Shown here piece by piece: positions 48,399 through 61,528 of a stretch of DNA of 64,000 bases. The notes under the pieces were generated by a model. It was not told the origin of the DNA. It saw only the letters and a list, made by a program, of their open reading frames with translations, and did not search any database. Origin of the DNA: Mycteria americana (lineage: Eukaryota; Chordata; Aves; Ciconiiformes; Ciconiidae). The stretch covers positions 53,803,501 through 53,867,500 of the forward strand of contig NC_134370.1 of the NCBI RefSeq assembly GCF_035582795.1, read 5' to 3'. The stretch's first letter is position 1. The number at the start of each line of letters is the position of its first letter. The translations under genes were made by a program, and so were the position numbers.

Positions 48399-48475
48399 CG
48401 GGCGGGCCGGGGCGGCTGCGCGCCTCACCCGGGCGCGCCCCGGCCGGCTCCGCGGGGCGCCGCTGGGCGGCGCGG

Positions 48476-48492
48476 CCGCCAGGTGGCAGCAG
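48476..48492 (+). promoter_or_regulatory. Strong CTCF-type binding site
   Basis: CCGCCAGGTGGCAGCAG fits the CTCF core (CCASYAGRKGGCRS-like) closely, with GGGGCGGGC following. The motif is in the forward orientation. CTCF sites at CpG island promoters often anchor chromatin loops. Occupancy is inference. Confidence 0.6.
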
Positions 48493-48968
48493 GGGCGGGC
48501 AGCGCGCCGCCGTTCCCCTTGCGCGGGAGGCAGGCGGGAGCGAGGCGAGAGGCTGTCCCTCAGCCCCGGAGCCGCCGGGAACCTGCCTCGGGTCCTGCGG
48601 GGCGCCCTGCAGCCGCGCTCCGGCATTCCCGGCGGAGGGGGCGCCGCCTTCCATGCGCCGGAGGCTGCGGGGGTGCCAGCCCTCTCGCCCCCGCCGCACG
48701 GAGAGCGCCTCGTCGTGGGGCGACCGGACGGGACGTGCGCCGCGAGGGACGCCGGCACGGAGCGGCGCGGCGCGGTGAGGCAAGGCCCGGCCGCCCCCGC
48801 GGCGGCAGCGCCGTGAGGAGGGAGCCCCGCGCCAGGTGGGCGGCGAGCGTTCGGGCGGGCTCGGCGCCTTGCCGGGGGGAGCGGGGAGAGGGCGTCCGGG
48901 CGGCGGTGCCGGTGCGGCTGGGGTGTGCGGGCAGTGCCTCGGGGCGGCTCGGAGACCGGCCTCTGGGG

Positions 48969-48991
48969 ATGGCCGGAGCTGCGAGGCCGCG
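48969..48991 (+). other. Possible start codon and short first coding segment (speculative)
   Basis: ATGGCC in a favourable initiation context (G at -3 and +4) opens MAGAARPR and is followed by CCGCG|GTGAGGGC, a fair donor at 48992. It could be the first coding bases of a gene whose next exon lies outside the window or far downstream. Other donors in the island compete, and no downstream exon in phase was found. Confidence 0.15.
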
Positions 48992-49130
48992 GTGAGGGCT
49001 GCTCTAGTCTGGGTTGCGTTCAGAGCCGTGGCCCGAGGAGCTTTCGCTCTCTCCTGGCTGAGGGAGCTTTCTGGTCCGCTCTGCGAGATTCCTGCGCCTC
49101 GTGTTTTTGCCTGGTTTTGGCTGTGTAAGT

Positions 49131-52100
49131 AGCCATTTCAAAGCTGCTTTCCTTGCACGCTCGGTTTCCAGGGGCTGCGTCCAGAGGGTGTGTAAGGAGC
49201 TGCTTCGTTTTGCCTCGGTGTCCCACCAGAAGCAGTAACTGCACGTAGCCTGAGCTGAATCCAGCATTTTGTATGAGAGAGCAAAAGAAGTGAATAACTT
49301 TCCTCTCGAAGAATGCGTGTCGCAGTTGTTCTTGTTTTGGGCCAGATCTTTTGGTCTATCTAAGCGCAGTGTGCAAAGCATGAACTGCGTTGGGGTTTCT
49401 CTTCATGCTCTCCTGCTTCTGTCTTTGTTACGCTCTCTCCTGCGCTTAAATTCTAGCCACACCTGAGCTGTTCGTGTTCAGTTGTCAGGCTACAGGGGTG
49501 CACGCCGTAGCAGAGGGAAAGCTCAGAATACCTTTTCTCTTCCAGCTATAGCTTTACATTTTTTCAGCTGTCAGTGTGTCCACCCTTGTGTGTTTAATAG
49601 CCCTTGACACGCTTGCCATTAATTCGTCCGAATGTTTTTTTTGTGCTAGAAGCATGAACAGTTTAGAAAACCTGGCAGCAGTGAGTTCCACAGGTTAATA
49701 TGTTGTGTGGAAAAACTAATTCCTTTTGCTTCTTTTAAGTCTACTGCCTGATACTGTTTAGTCCTTATAAAATGAATTATACTTGTACTCTACTCGCTAT
49801 CTTTGTGCTATTTCAGGACTGTATTCTTTTGTTATCTGTCATCCTCAGCTATCCCTTATTTCAAGGTAAAGAATTCTTCGCTTTTTAGTCACTTCTTGTA
49901 TGGGCGTTCTTCCGTATCTCTTGCCAATGTCATCACCTTTTTCTGTATTTTTTCATTCTTTTATATTTTTTAATCAAGGGATCAGCAAAACTAAGAGTTA
50001 TATTCAAGATTTCAGAACAACGTGGGTTACATAGCGGCATGATGATGTCTGCTAGCAGAGATGACAGATTTAAGTCAGCGCATCAACGATGTGAATAGAC
50101 AACAAAAGTAACAGAAGTATTTGTAACTCACTGTGTGGTCATCTGTTGATGAATCAGTGTGGTTTATTTTTTTAATCAGAACCCACTATCTAAGTAACTA
50201 GTTGTTAGTAACTCAATACAAGGGTATAATGCCATGGATGAAATAGTCGCCTAAAGGGCTCTTAATATTCTGTAAATTTGCTGTGCATGTTTCTCCTGTC
50301 TTCTGTGGCAAGAGCAGGAACTGAAAATAGCCCAAGTTTGTCTGAGTTTAGTGCTGTTTGTGGAACTGCCAATGCACTCTTACCAACTTGATCTATCAAG
50401 CTGTAGCTTGCCAACTCGGACTCCTTTCTGGTGTAAGATTAGAAGTAATCTACTGGTTCATGTGATTTCCACCCATTCAGTATCATCAAGGGTTTAAAAT
50501 GAAACTTGATGCTGCTGAAATTCATTAGACAGCTGTAATTCTTGATGCTTTCTTGTCCATCACCTCTCTCCCAGGGAATCTAGTGAGACAATGGAGTTAA
50601 GTAGACTAGGAGGAGAGACTGCCTTTCAAAGGAGAAAAGTACTGTAAAATGAGAATTTTTAGCAAAGTTAGAAGTAAGAGGTCAGCTGGTTTGGGTTATC
50701 ATACAGAGCCCTTCAAACTGAATGTAGGTAGGAAACATGGATTATTTGTCATAATTGTGCCCTGAATGTAGCTTGTCAGGTTTTATTTAGCAGCAGGGCT
50801 AATCCCAGGTCTTGCTGGTGATGACTCTAATTTGAAACAGCTCCACTGGAATTGAAGAAGCAACTTCTGTTTCCTGACTGTAACTCTCAGAAGCACTTGG
50901 AGGTGTTGCATAGTGCAAGATTTCTGTCTTTTCACACTTCATACAACAGGTTCATTCAGAGCTCCAGGAGATTTAATGGCAGAAAATTAATTAGGTTGCT
51001 GATAGGCAGTGATGAGTTTTATGATCGCAGTATAAAACCTTTGGTTTTGCTGTAGAACAAACTGGATAACTGTGCTAGGCAAACATACATTAAACGAAGC
51101 CTGAAAGCAAACCAAAAATGAACAAAATCGTCTTGAAGACTTGATTGGCCTGAGCATGTGATTCTGTGCAGGCAACGACAGCAGAAAAGCTGGTTTTCCA
51201 CGTAGTAGTCTCAGTTCTCTGTGATGTGACATCAGCTGTGTGATATTCAGACCGTTCACAGTGGCAGTTGTACTGAAAATGGAGGTGAAGAAGTGCCAGT
51301 CAGACACTTAGCAGTGATACTTCGTTTGGATTTTTTTACTTTAAAGCTCAGGTTTATCATCTACAGTTAAGTGCAGTCAGTGTAGAGACTTCTATGGGCT
51401 TTGAGTTGTTCTGTTAGAGAAAGTGAAGGTTTGATGGTTAAGCACTTAAAAACCCAGCAAACTCCAAAGTCAACCATGCATAAGCAATTTTAACTGTGTC
51501 CCCTGTAGTGTTGTGTTATCGTAACAGGCTTTGGTTTTAGAAGGTTGTTATTTTTTTGCAAGTAGGAAAAAAGTAAGAGCAGAAAACTTACTGTATCAGA
51601 CCAGCCTCTTAAATAGTTTGGACCTTGATAGTATCACTGCTACCACTGTAGATAGTCAAAGCATTTTGTAGCTTTTAATTGTGAAACGCTTCCGATGGTC
51701 ATAGCACTAGCTGGAGAACGTATTCTATGAAAAGTCTTGTTCCCTTAAGTAGGTGCATATACAGTTCTGTTATTAGTTCTTTTGTTTTCAGAAAGCAGCC
51801 TAACCTGATATAAATGCAGTTTGGAGGATGAATCAGGTAATTATAAAGCTAATTCAGTTATGAATATATGTGGTTTAAATATGTGATCAATGGACATGAC
51901 TGCATTGTTAATCTATAGTAGGTTAAGTAAGAGTGGATTATTGTGTGTTTTGCATTTAAATAACTTCTCTTGCATTCAGGATAGTACATTACACTAGAAA
52001 ATTCTGTTTACATATATTAGATTTTTAGGGAGAATACATGTTCTAGTACTTCATTTAGAAGATTAATTAGGGAGATGTTAAGCAGATATAAACAAAAAAG

Positions 52101-55100
52101 ATTGATTAACAGGGTGATCTGGTGGGCACTGAATTTGGCCTCATAACTTACTCTGTGTAAAGGGAGCATAGCTGAAACTGTGTGCTTCAGTGTTGCTTGG
52201 TTATTTTTTTGTTTTGTTTTGTTCTTTGTGTTAGTTGACAATAACAGGTCCAAATTTTGTAATTTAAACCAACTTGGTTATCTCCTCCTGGAATGTTCTG
52301 TCCCACCCATTTTTCTCTTGGGGCCTTGTGAGCATCATGTCACACATCAAATTTGTGTAGCTTTGCCCTGCAGGGTTATGGCATTCCCAGAGATGGGTCA
52401 GTGTTCATAATTTTGGTTGCTGTTAAACAATCAGCACTTGTCAACACCACCTACAGACATCCGTTACATATTTTTCAAATGGTAGTACCCAGCTTTAAAT
52501 GTGGGGCTTCTTGGCAGGAACTGTTCTTGCATTAGAAATATTCCAATGTTGATATGATCTCAATATGATCCTTGTGAGAGAAAGTAGCCTTATCTGTTGG
52601 TTAGGTGATATATCTGTGAGTTGCTGGAATGTGGGCCTCTGTTTTCAACACTACCATTGACCTGCTGTGTGCTGCTGATCAAGTCTTATTGGCATCTTGC
52701 TCCATTTCCTTTATCTCTGAACAAGGTATGATAATTACAGGATATTGGCCAGCTGTTAAATTTCCTGAAGATAATATGCATGCAAAGTGCTTTATGCTTA
52801 AAGAAAAAAAGGCACTGGAATAAAAATATCTATTCTATATGAACAAAAACAAATTATGTATTATGTGTCTTATAGGTTTATTAGTGTTTCTTCAAATTAC
52901 AGCTTAAGGACTTGCTTGTTGGCTGTTTCACACCAGTCCTATGCTGCTGCTACTTGGCATCCCGCTTCAGTATTTATTTTGGTCCTGGTTTTGGAATTTC
53001 CCTTCACAGGAAGATTCCGTACTCCTTATATGGAAAAATTTATTTTAAAAAATGACCTTTTTTCCATTGGTTCTGTAGAGTCTTTTCTCAGCAAGTGCAA
53101 GAGCCACTATCTCTTTTCTTTAAAGCTCTGATCTAAGGGCCAATAAAGTCAAGGAAAAGGTTGTCAGTAACTTCAGTGGCTTTCAGATCAAGGCATTCCC
53201 ATGTGATGTGCTCTTGTCATTGGAAAGAATGACCACTGGTTTCAGCCATGAAATCTTAGTGGCATTTTGAACCATCATTTCAGCATTTCTCTAAAGCCTA
53301 TCTGTTGATATGCTTGCATTCACATTTAAGGAACTCCTTCTGTGTATCTCCTGGTTTTACAAGCCGGCAGTGCTCTTTATTTCTCCAGTGGGACTAGCGC
53401 TGTGTCTGAACTGTGGTAAAAGCTCATTCTCTGCTGGTAGAATGACTTGACAGAACACATGAATGCAACTGTTCTCAGGCATTGGCTCATATTCCTCGTT
53501 TGCATTAATCAGTTGGTGTTAAACATGGAAATTTTCAAGTGTTGATATGACTGCAATCTTGGAGTTTAGCCCTGCCTAAAGTTTGGAGCCCTCCTTTCCT
53601 CAAACATTTTTCCATATCATCACTTCAGCACAACTGTCTGTGAAGCAGAAATCAAAATGAAATTCTCTTTCACCAGGAACAGGGAATGCCCTACAACATA
53701 AGAATTGTGAATTTTGATGAACGCAGAATCAAATTGACAAGTTATAATGTATTTATAAAAGGAGCAGGGAGGGAGGCTTTATCAGCATGGGTATATTTAA
53801 CGTCTTCATCTGATTTGTGGAAAGAAATGGCTAAGCTTCAGAGATCTGGAAATAAATTTTACTGATCAGGTGGTGACATTTAGCAGAGTCACAGAAGCTA
53901 CATTTTGTGCTCCAGTGGTGGTTTGTTAGTGTACAGTACTACCTCACGGAGCGTTCAGGAATCAAGAGGTGGGTCTGCCCCAGAATCATTAGATTAGCTT
54001 ACAAATCCTGAAATGCTAAAATGAATATATTTGACTTCATGGTTTTGGAGCCCTTGGAGTTTGCAGTCTTTTCTTTGATAGTACAAGAGCTAGTAACTTA
54101 CTCTTTTAATGGGAGTTACGCTTGTCATATAGTCGGTTCCTGGAACTGGGGCCTTTGGGAGACTCTCTGGGTACCAAAAAAATGATGTTTAAATGACAGG
54201 ACTTGGTAGATAAAATTCAACCCTTTGCAGAGGATCTGCTTGTTCATAACTGTGATCCTATATTTCCCTTCCTTTAAGACTGCTATAAACTCACAAGTTA
54301 TACATAGCTATATGTGATTAAGTGTAGAGAGAAATACAGTTCTTCAGAAAGCTACCTTTTTTTACTCTTTTTTTGTTGATTTCACTTTGCTTACTTTGTA
54401 AATTGTGCTTTTTTTTCCTAAGTCCAAACTTCTTAAAATACTACAATAAATAAGAGAAGAATACTCCCTTTTTGTTAAATTCAAGGGATAACTGTTGTGA
54501 CAACAGAAGCTTCAACTTCTGAACTTTCTTCATTTGTGTCTGAGGGTTGTATTGACCTCTTCTTGTATAGGAAGGAAGTTTAGCAGAGAAAGCTGGTAGT
54601 GAGCAGAACCTTTCCAAATTCGTCTCTGTCAGTGTAGAAGCAGGGCTGATGTGACGCCTTGGACCTTGCTTGCCCAAGAGGTGGGGCAAGGTCTGTCCTT
54701 TGTGACTGCATGGCCTAGTGAGATAAAAGAACAGGAGGAGAAGGCTGTCCAAAGTTAAGCGTTTGCTGTGAGCCTGAGGATACTGTCTGTAACAGTGCAT
54801 AGAAGTAGTGTGGTTTCCTGCTCGTTGCCTTCTATGCGAGTCATGATACCCAACTTGGAATGTGTTTTCTCTGCTCTTGTTTTGGGAAGAGGATGGATAA
54901 AGAAGCCCTTTTTAAAAGCCCTTCTTCATGAAAGCTGCTTCTTGGTCAGAAACATTTGTTGTGCCTGGCCTTGCTGGATCAGCACTTGGATATGTGTGAG
55001 CGTGGAATACTACTCCCCCAGGAGAAAAACGTCACTTAGATACTCGAATATCCTATGACTAAAATCTGTAATTCTGAATCAAGTGGATTCCCCTGATACT

Positions 55101-55888
55101 CCATTTGGATTAGCTGGAGAGAAGTGCATGGAAGGACAAACCTATCTCTAAATGGCAAATTCAGTGAAATTGTTGACAATAATCTGAGAGTAAATGTTGA
55201 CTTGGAAAGTTTTCAGATGTCCTGGATTTTTTTCCATGGTAAAGGTGATTGCCGTAGTCCTGGCTTGGTAACATCAGGCTGCTATTAGTTGGTTGTAGAT
55301 TATACTTGTATTTTTGTTTGGTTATTTTTATCTAAACCATGTGTTTTCTACAAAAGTAAAAAGAAGAAATGATTTTGCTTATCAGATTGGCAAAGAGAAG
55401 CAAGAGCCTGTCCAATCCCACTGTGCATAATTACAATAAAATGACATCCCATGACACAAGCTGCCCAAAAGGGTGATAAATTATATGGAATGGATGCAAT
55501 TTCTTAATCTGGCAGCAATGAAAGCTCTGTCTCATTTTCCAGTAGTTCCATGGAGCTACATTCACTGAGCAAGTGAGTGTGGAACAGCGAGCAAACCCTG
55601 CAGATCTTCCGGGTCTGTATGTGGAATTTAAGCACTTAAATAGAACAGCATAAGAATAAGGGTTTAAAAGAATAGAGTGTGTTAACCATTAACTATTAGT
55701 ATTGTTCAGCTTCGATGGCCCAGGAGATAATGTTCATGTGTTGAAACATGGGGGTTAAGGCAGGATGTCAGTTTTGATTTTTTTTTTTTGGTAGTGATAA
55801 GCAGCCATTAAAAATGTAATTTCTTATATTCCTTTACTTCTTCAGACATTGCTTGTACTTGTTAATACATATTGCACGTCAAAAAGAC
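49131..55888. other. Unique AT-rich DNA downstream of the island
   Basis: No recognised gene. It holds an exon-like 46-nt patch (51792-51837) with TTTGTTTTCAG before it and CAG|GTAATT after it; that patch has stops in all three frames but ends in GGATGAATCAG, so it could only be a 5' UTR exon. Open frames at 54441-54800 (-) and 52856-53131 (+) lack motifs. Likely the first intron of the gene starting in the island if transcription runs rightwards. Confidence 0.45.
51792..51837 (+). other. UTR-exon-like patch, 46 nt (speculative)
   Basis: Good acceptor (TTCTTTTGTTTTCAG) and donor (CAG|GTAATT). All three frames contain a stop, but an ATG lies nine bases before the donor. This arrangement would suit a 5' UTR exon that ends with the start codon. 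There is no independent support. Confidence 0.1.
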
Positions 55889-55931
55889 TGTCTCTTTTTT
55901 TTTTTTCTTTCTTTCTTTTTTTTCCTCACAG
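55889..55931 (+). repeat. Long polypyrimidine tract ending in CAG
   Basis: T/C tract of about 40 bases ending TTTTCCTCACAG. It is either a simple repeat or a very strong 3' splice site for the frame that follows. Confidence 0.6.
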
Positions 55932-56074
55932 TTCAGGGGTTTGCTCACATTGGCATTAAGGAGTTTGGAGTACTTTTGTTGTTTCTCATAGGAATGTTTA
56001 CAATTTTGCAGGATCAGGTTCAGATTTATTACTTAGGCACTGACAATGCTGCTGTGATTAATCAGTTGTCATAA
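55932..56074 (+). other. Possible terminal exon-like frame (speculative)
   Basis: After the acceptor-like tract the frame stays open for 46 codons to TAA. It has one hydrophobic stretch (FGVLLLFLIGMFTIL) and ends YYLGTDNAAVINQLS. Family not recognised. No polyadenylation signal is obvious just downstream. It could be chance. Confidence 0.12.
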
Positions 56075-59000
56075 AGCTGTCCCTTCTGCCTGTATTTGTT
56101 GCTGGCCAAATTCATCACACCAGGGCTAAATGCAGAGTCATAGTTTGTGAGCATGTTTAAAAATTAAATAATAATCATTAATAATTATTTTAAGAAAAAA
56201 ATCCCTTTACAGTTTTGAATTATGAGGGCATGAAAGGACTAAAATGTCTTTGCTACTTTCATACTGTTAGAATTGGACAGAAACTGATGTGACTTCTTTT
56301 GAACCATGCTGCTTGTGATTAAATTGTGATTGTTTCTACTGCTTTGAAATGGAAGAGGGGGAGAAACTGTTTCCAAATGTATCTTGCTGGCAATTGAGGA
56401 TTCAGAAAGGTAGGGTTGGTTTGTTTCTGCTTTTTGTTTTGCCGTTTTCCTAAAGTTGCATTAGAAGGGCTTTTCAAAACTCTGGGCTTTTCAAAATTCC
56501 TGTTTACTCAGACCATACAGATTTTATGCTTAACCAGGAAACACAGTGTCAAGCAGTGCCCGAAGAGTGATTACCATTCAAGTTGCATTCCTTTCAGCAA
56601 GTGTTCACCTATCTCCAACAGTGAGTACTCAAGTAGAAGATTGCAAGTCACTGTATAAAACCCTAGTTTTCTGACTTTAAGCAGTATGCACAACAGCAGT
56701 AGACTCTGATTTAAAAAAAAACCAAACACACAAAAAACCTGGTCACATTTTTTTAAAGATCATCACTGATCTTGCATGCTCTGCGTGTGGCATAGGGACT
56801 GTTTAAAGCAGCAGCTGAAGTCCACAGTGTTGGAGGAGCTACTCAGTTTTCTTTGCCAGCACTTTGTAATTGGCTGTTCTTGTTGTCTTGCAAATTCAAG
56901 AAGTCTTGCATTCACATTTTAAGTCCCCATTTTTCAGTTTGTAGACACATGGATGTTTTGCCTGAAGCATTAAGTGATGTCAGGTGAAGGTCAGTGCACT
57001 ATAATAACCTGCCTTCAAGCACGAGTAAGTTCAGGCTCTACTGCCAAGAGATGACCTTTGATTTATTTTTACCTGATGCAGTAAGGGCCCTATTCAGAAT
57101 TCTTCACTCTCACTTTACTTAGGCAAAGTCCTAGCCACTTGGTTTGCTTGAGCAAGAATGGTTACAAAAGTTCGCTAAGCATGGTATGATGATGGCAAAG
57201 GTTTCTGCATTGTAGATGAGTTTGATAAAACAAATTAGATTCAGCATTTACTGTGGTCAGAAAAGAGAAGTGAAAGGTGAGAGTGGATTTTATTGTGACT
57301 TGCATGGCTGCCAACTCTGAAACTACTGCTGCTAAGTACTGTTTCTAAGCTACATCTGATCAACAGAAATAGTGAGCAAAGATGCTTATGCGTTAAAACA
57401 TTTGTTATATATAGGCAGGAAATAATGCTTTAATCTGAAGTCATAATTGATTTTAGATAGAGCCAGAAGGGTGTACATGATGTCAGTGGGTAGAACTGTA
57501 TTGTGGTAGTCACGCTTTCCTGCTCTTGGTACCCCCCTAATCCAGGTATGCCGTTGAGCTGTGAGGTGCAGGGTCCCTCAAAACTAAGTGTAATAATTTT
57601 GCCCAAACTGCTGTATTGCAAGATGGGATTGCGAATAGGCTAGCTTATCCTGAATGAAGTACCGTATAGCTAAATGGGGAGGCAGGATACAGTCACCTTT
57701 TTACTATGCTGTGACTAACTATACTGCTGGTTTCCACTGTTTTGTTAAAAAGAGGATTTCCATTAACCTGCCTTTCTTTTCAAGCCCATGCAGAAGTTGT
57801 AGATAAGTATGGTATTTCTTACTGTTTTTTCTCTTCAACCCTTCTGGCTTTTGCAGATATGAGAGTGGGTACGCGTATGCATCAGCTCCAGTGAATGACT
57901 TTGCAAGTAGCATTCTAAGTCAGATTATACAGTCAAGTCATAGAGCTACTGTAAGGCAAACCTCTCTTGAAAGCAGTAGAAGATTTACTTATAGGCTGAG
58001 AAAAACTCAAGAGTAGAACCTGACCTGGAAAGGGTGACTGGAAGTCAAAAAGGAATACAGTCTTCCTGACTCATTAGTTTAGTTTTTTGCATAATGCTAT
58101 TAGCAAGGGTGACAAGGGTTGTTGGTGATTCTGTGAGGTTAGTATCTTTTATCTGTCAACCATAAACTCATTCTTCACAGGCCACTGGACGGCATCTGCC
58201 AAACTATATATTTCCTAATAGGGTGATTTTAATCTGCAGCGAGTGAAATGTTTCAACTTTGCTGCTCAGTGATTGATAGCCTGAGATTCCTTGAATGTAT
58301 GATTATCTTCGTGTTTTTGTGTCAAGGACTGATATCTCCTGTAGGAGTGTAACAGTTTATGCAGTTTACATTAAATGGACTGAAATACTAACTGTCATCT
58401 AGACCACCAGAGCACATGAGGCATAGCAGCAAGAGAAGATTTGTAGGACGTCTAAAATCCCTTTCAAACTGACAGGATAAGAATAAACAGCTCCCACTCC
58501 CCACCCTTAAAGGATCTTGCAGTTCAGTTTTAAAATGCAGGCGGCTGAAGGGTTCTCCACATGGAGGTATGATTGATACAAGCGTTAGGATATTTCTGGA
58601 AGTCTGAACCAAACCTGAACCGAATAAGGACTTCAGGAAAATTATATTCAGTGGCTACAGTCTCAAGGGGTAGACTTGAGAACATAACTTGTTTCTGGGT
58701 TTCTGAACATAGGAATTTTGCATTTCTTCTGCTGCCACTAATCATACAGAATCTTCATTTCTCTTTCTTAAAAAGACACAATGATACTGTTGTTTGTCAT
58801 CATTACTAATTAAAACTGGGTAACAGCATTTTCCTTTTTATCCCCATTAACATCTTCTTCCCATAAAGAAGAGATGCACCTCTGCAAATGTACCCTTGTA
58901 AATGGTAAAGGCTTAACAGCACAATTGGCATCTGATGCTACTATCTTGGTTGCCTATCCAGTTTTGTAACGGTGAACTTTTTGTAAGATTCTGTAGATAT

Positions 59001-60687
59001 CAAGCCCAGAGGATAACGATATTCAATGTCTATGTTGTTGTGCTGGAGCCCTCACCGAAATTTTATTGTGGATGAAAGCTAAATAGAACTCTATGAAACA
59101 GTTCTTCATTGCATTCTCTGAGTTATACCTTTATTTATTTGCATGCAGAATTTAATATTTGCAAAAGATTTACAAGATGGCTTATTGTCATTCTTCCAAT
59201 TGGCTGTCAGAGGTCCATTGATAGTTTATTGTTTCATATTGGGTTTAAATTCCCTAGTATTCTGTTTCAAAGTTATGAAAGAAATACTTATTTCACAGTG
59301 CTCTTGTAAGACCTCTCATTAGACGTATTATTCATCATTATGTAGGAACATAAAAGAAAACAATAAATCTTCAAATTCCATTGTTGCATTTCCGTACCAG
59401 TATGTGGGGAGCCTCACATCAGAGATGATTTTAATAAGTTAGAATCTCATCATTATTATAGTATTATTTAATAACAAAGTCATTTAAACAATCTTTTATA
59501 ACTAGGTCATTTCAAGATGTTTCAGGAGCCTAGACTCTGAAATCCACAATGCAAGATGCGTAAGCTACATGGTGATCTGTGTTTCTGTCCATGATCTAGC
59601 AGTTGTTATCTGTACTGCCTCTTAAAAATAAAGCACCTGAGTCTTGCTATTAGATATATGACATTTCCTTCAGAACAGACCTGAGCAGTTGATTTGTTAT
59701 GTTTTATTCAGCAAAGGCATGTTTAGGATTTATCTGAATGCCATAGTATCACAGCACTAGTTGTTTGGACATATGTCACTTATTTTTCAGTGGTCCCTAA
59801 ATCATATCCCCATGTGGGTTCCTGAGAAGCTTCTACATCCTTGCATCTGGCTACTAGCCAGCTGAAACCCAGTGTTGCTCTCATGTACTGCACTTATTTA
59901 GAAGGTGTTTAGTGCCCAAATTCTCCCAAATGTTAGAGGACATTCTATTGTTTGAATCTTTGAGCTTTTAAGAAGATGGTACACCTCTGCCCCCCCTGTG
60001 CCCCAGTACAGTACAGTGGCTTAAAGTCATTGCCCTGCCCAGTTCTTTCATGACAACTGGGTTGCAGCAATATTGTTACCTGAGCAGTGCTAGTCACTTT
60101 GGTTTAAGTGGAGCTCAATTCAGGTGGGAATTGCGTGAAGGAAAAAAGAAATCTCTTCTTTTTGCCAAAATAAAGCAAAAAGAAGGGTTTGCTGACTGTA
60201 GAAAAGGACCGAAGGGAAGAGGACTTTCATCATGTTTAATGTTTATTATGAAAGCCCTGGTCAGTTTTTTGGGACATTGGTTAGTACAAAATGTACATCA
60301 GTAGATAGTTGCTGTTGTTTTTCCCTCCCGTTATGGCAGTACTGAAATGTATGTTAAAACACTTGTCCTTGAAAACTTGTGTAGAAAAGGATTTGATGAG
60401 TTATTTTGGGATGCATGCCCACATTAATCTCTATTAGAGAGAGTACAGGAAGCCAGTGGTCTGCAGCGTAGCACTGCACTGAATCACAGTGGTATAGTTG
60501 TTGGACTACCAAGACCTTCTTCCTTTGCTGCTGGAATGTACGGGAGAGAGATAACTTGTTTGGCTGTGCCCTGGCATATCCATCTATAAATGTATTTTCT
60601 TTGTAAGTATACGGGCTAATAAACTGACACTGAATTGCCTTGCTTTTACCTGTACTAACAAATAGGTTTGTGTTTGGTTTTTTTTGG

Positions 60688-60707
60688 TTTTTTTTTTTTT
60701 TTTTTTT
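60688..60707. repeat. Poly-T tract (T20)
   Basis: T-run preceded by T-runs separated by GG. Possible tail of a minus-strand retroposon, but no body was identified. Confidence 0.9.
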
Positions 60708-61506
60708 AAATTGTTCTTCTGCGTCAAAGCCCCATTCAAGTCTTGAGGGAATGCCAGCCTGTCTTTAGAATGCTTAACCCAAACCAGAGAACTACATAAC
60801 AGGCAGAGAAATCTCTGAAGTTCCCTGGGAATGATTTTTATCCCATTTATAGTTCTGTATGCAGAGAAAAATGCTACAGAGCCCTTGAAGTCACTGTAGC
60901 TGAAGTTTGGAATTGAGCCCCAAGGATCTTAATGGTAATTCCGATGGACACCGGTGTTATAGTTATACATACATGTTCCAATATCTGTTCCGCTGCATAG
61001 GGTTTTACTTTAGAAAATTAAGCATCTCTGACAATAGTGGATATGAGTAGCTACCCAGAAGAGAAATATTTAGTCAATCTTGACAAGAGTATGTTCCCTC
61101 TGGTAGCTTGTGATCTCTCCCAAGGACTAAGAAGGCTTCCATTAGAGGCTGGCTAACAGGTTTGAAAAGTGGTATCATTTGACTTTTGGAGTGTCCCTGT
61201 ACAGATACAGCTTTATCACTTGTCTGCTCTGGAACAATGTATGAGTGTTCCCAGAAAGCATTGTTATTTGGAGGTATTACTTATGCAGGGAGATGTTTCC
61301 TCCACTGATACTCCAAAGAAAATATTTTGTTTCTGAATAAGCAAGCAAAGATTTCAAGTCCCCATCGCATACTCTCCTCCCTGTTGTGTTCTAACACTGG
61401 TACCCCAAGCACCTCAGAAATCTTGCAAGCAGAACAGAAGGAACTTTGTGAAAGCTAATACTTTGAGATCACACGTGTTCAGGTAGTACCTTGACAGAGA
61501 CACCAA

Positions 61507-61528
61507 TTTTTTTTTTTTTTTTTTTTTT
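61507..61528. repeat. Poly-T tract (T22)
   Basis: Uninterrupted T-run in unique sequence. No adjacent element was recognised. Confidence 0.9.

Larger units (their letters stand above)
47935..49130. promoter_or_regulatory. CpG island promoter
   Basis: The base composition switches abruptly near 47941 to very GC-rich with dense CG dinucleotides, and decays after about 49000. In vertebrates such islands mark gene start sites. Inside are many GGGCGG/CCGCCC SP-type boxes, an EGR1 site, a CTCF-type site and a GGGA repeat. Several good splice donors on the + strand (48775, 48836, 48992, 49125) suggest a first, possibly non-coding exon transcribed rightwards. On the minus strand, GGG|GTGAGG-like (about 48425-48431) and GACAG|GTGCCG (about 47991) also exist, so direction is unresolved and bidirectional use is possible. 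The long frames through it are a by-product of GC richness. Confidence 0.88.

Noticed and set aside
48035..48995. Several overlapping 190-290-codon open frames on both strands in the GC-rich region
   Set aside because: They are open in many frames at once, rich in Arg, Gly, Ala and Pro, and have no domain. This is the expected by-product of a CpG island with few AT-rich stop codons.
54441..54800. 119-codon minus-strand frame
   Set aside because: No recognisable motif; likely chance.
58120..58145. Possible CR1 tail (GATTCTGTGAGG)
   Set aside because: A single octamer without any CR1 3' UTR upstream; chance match.
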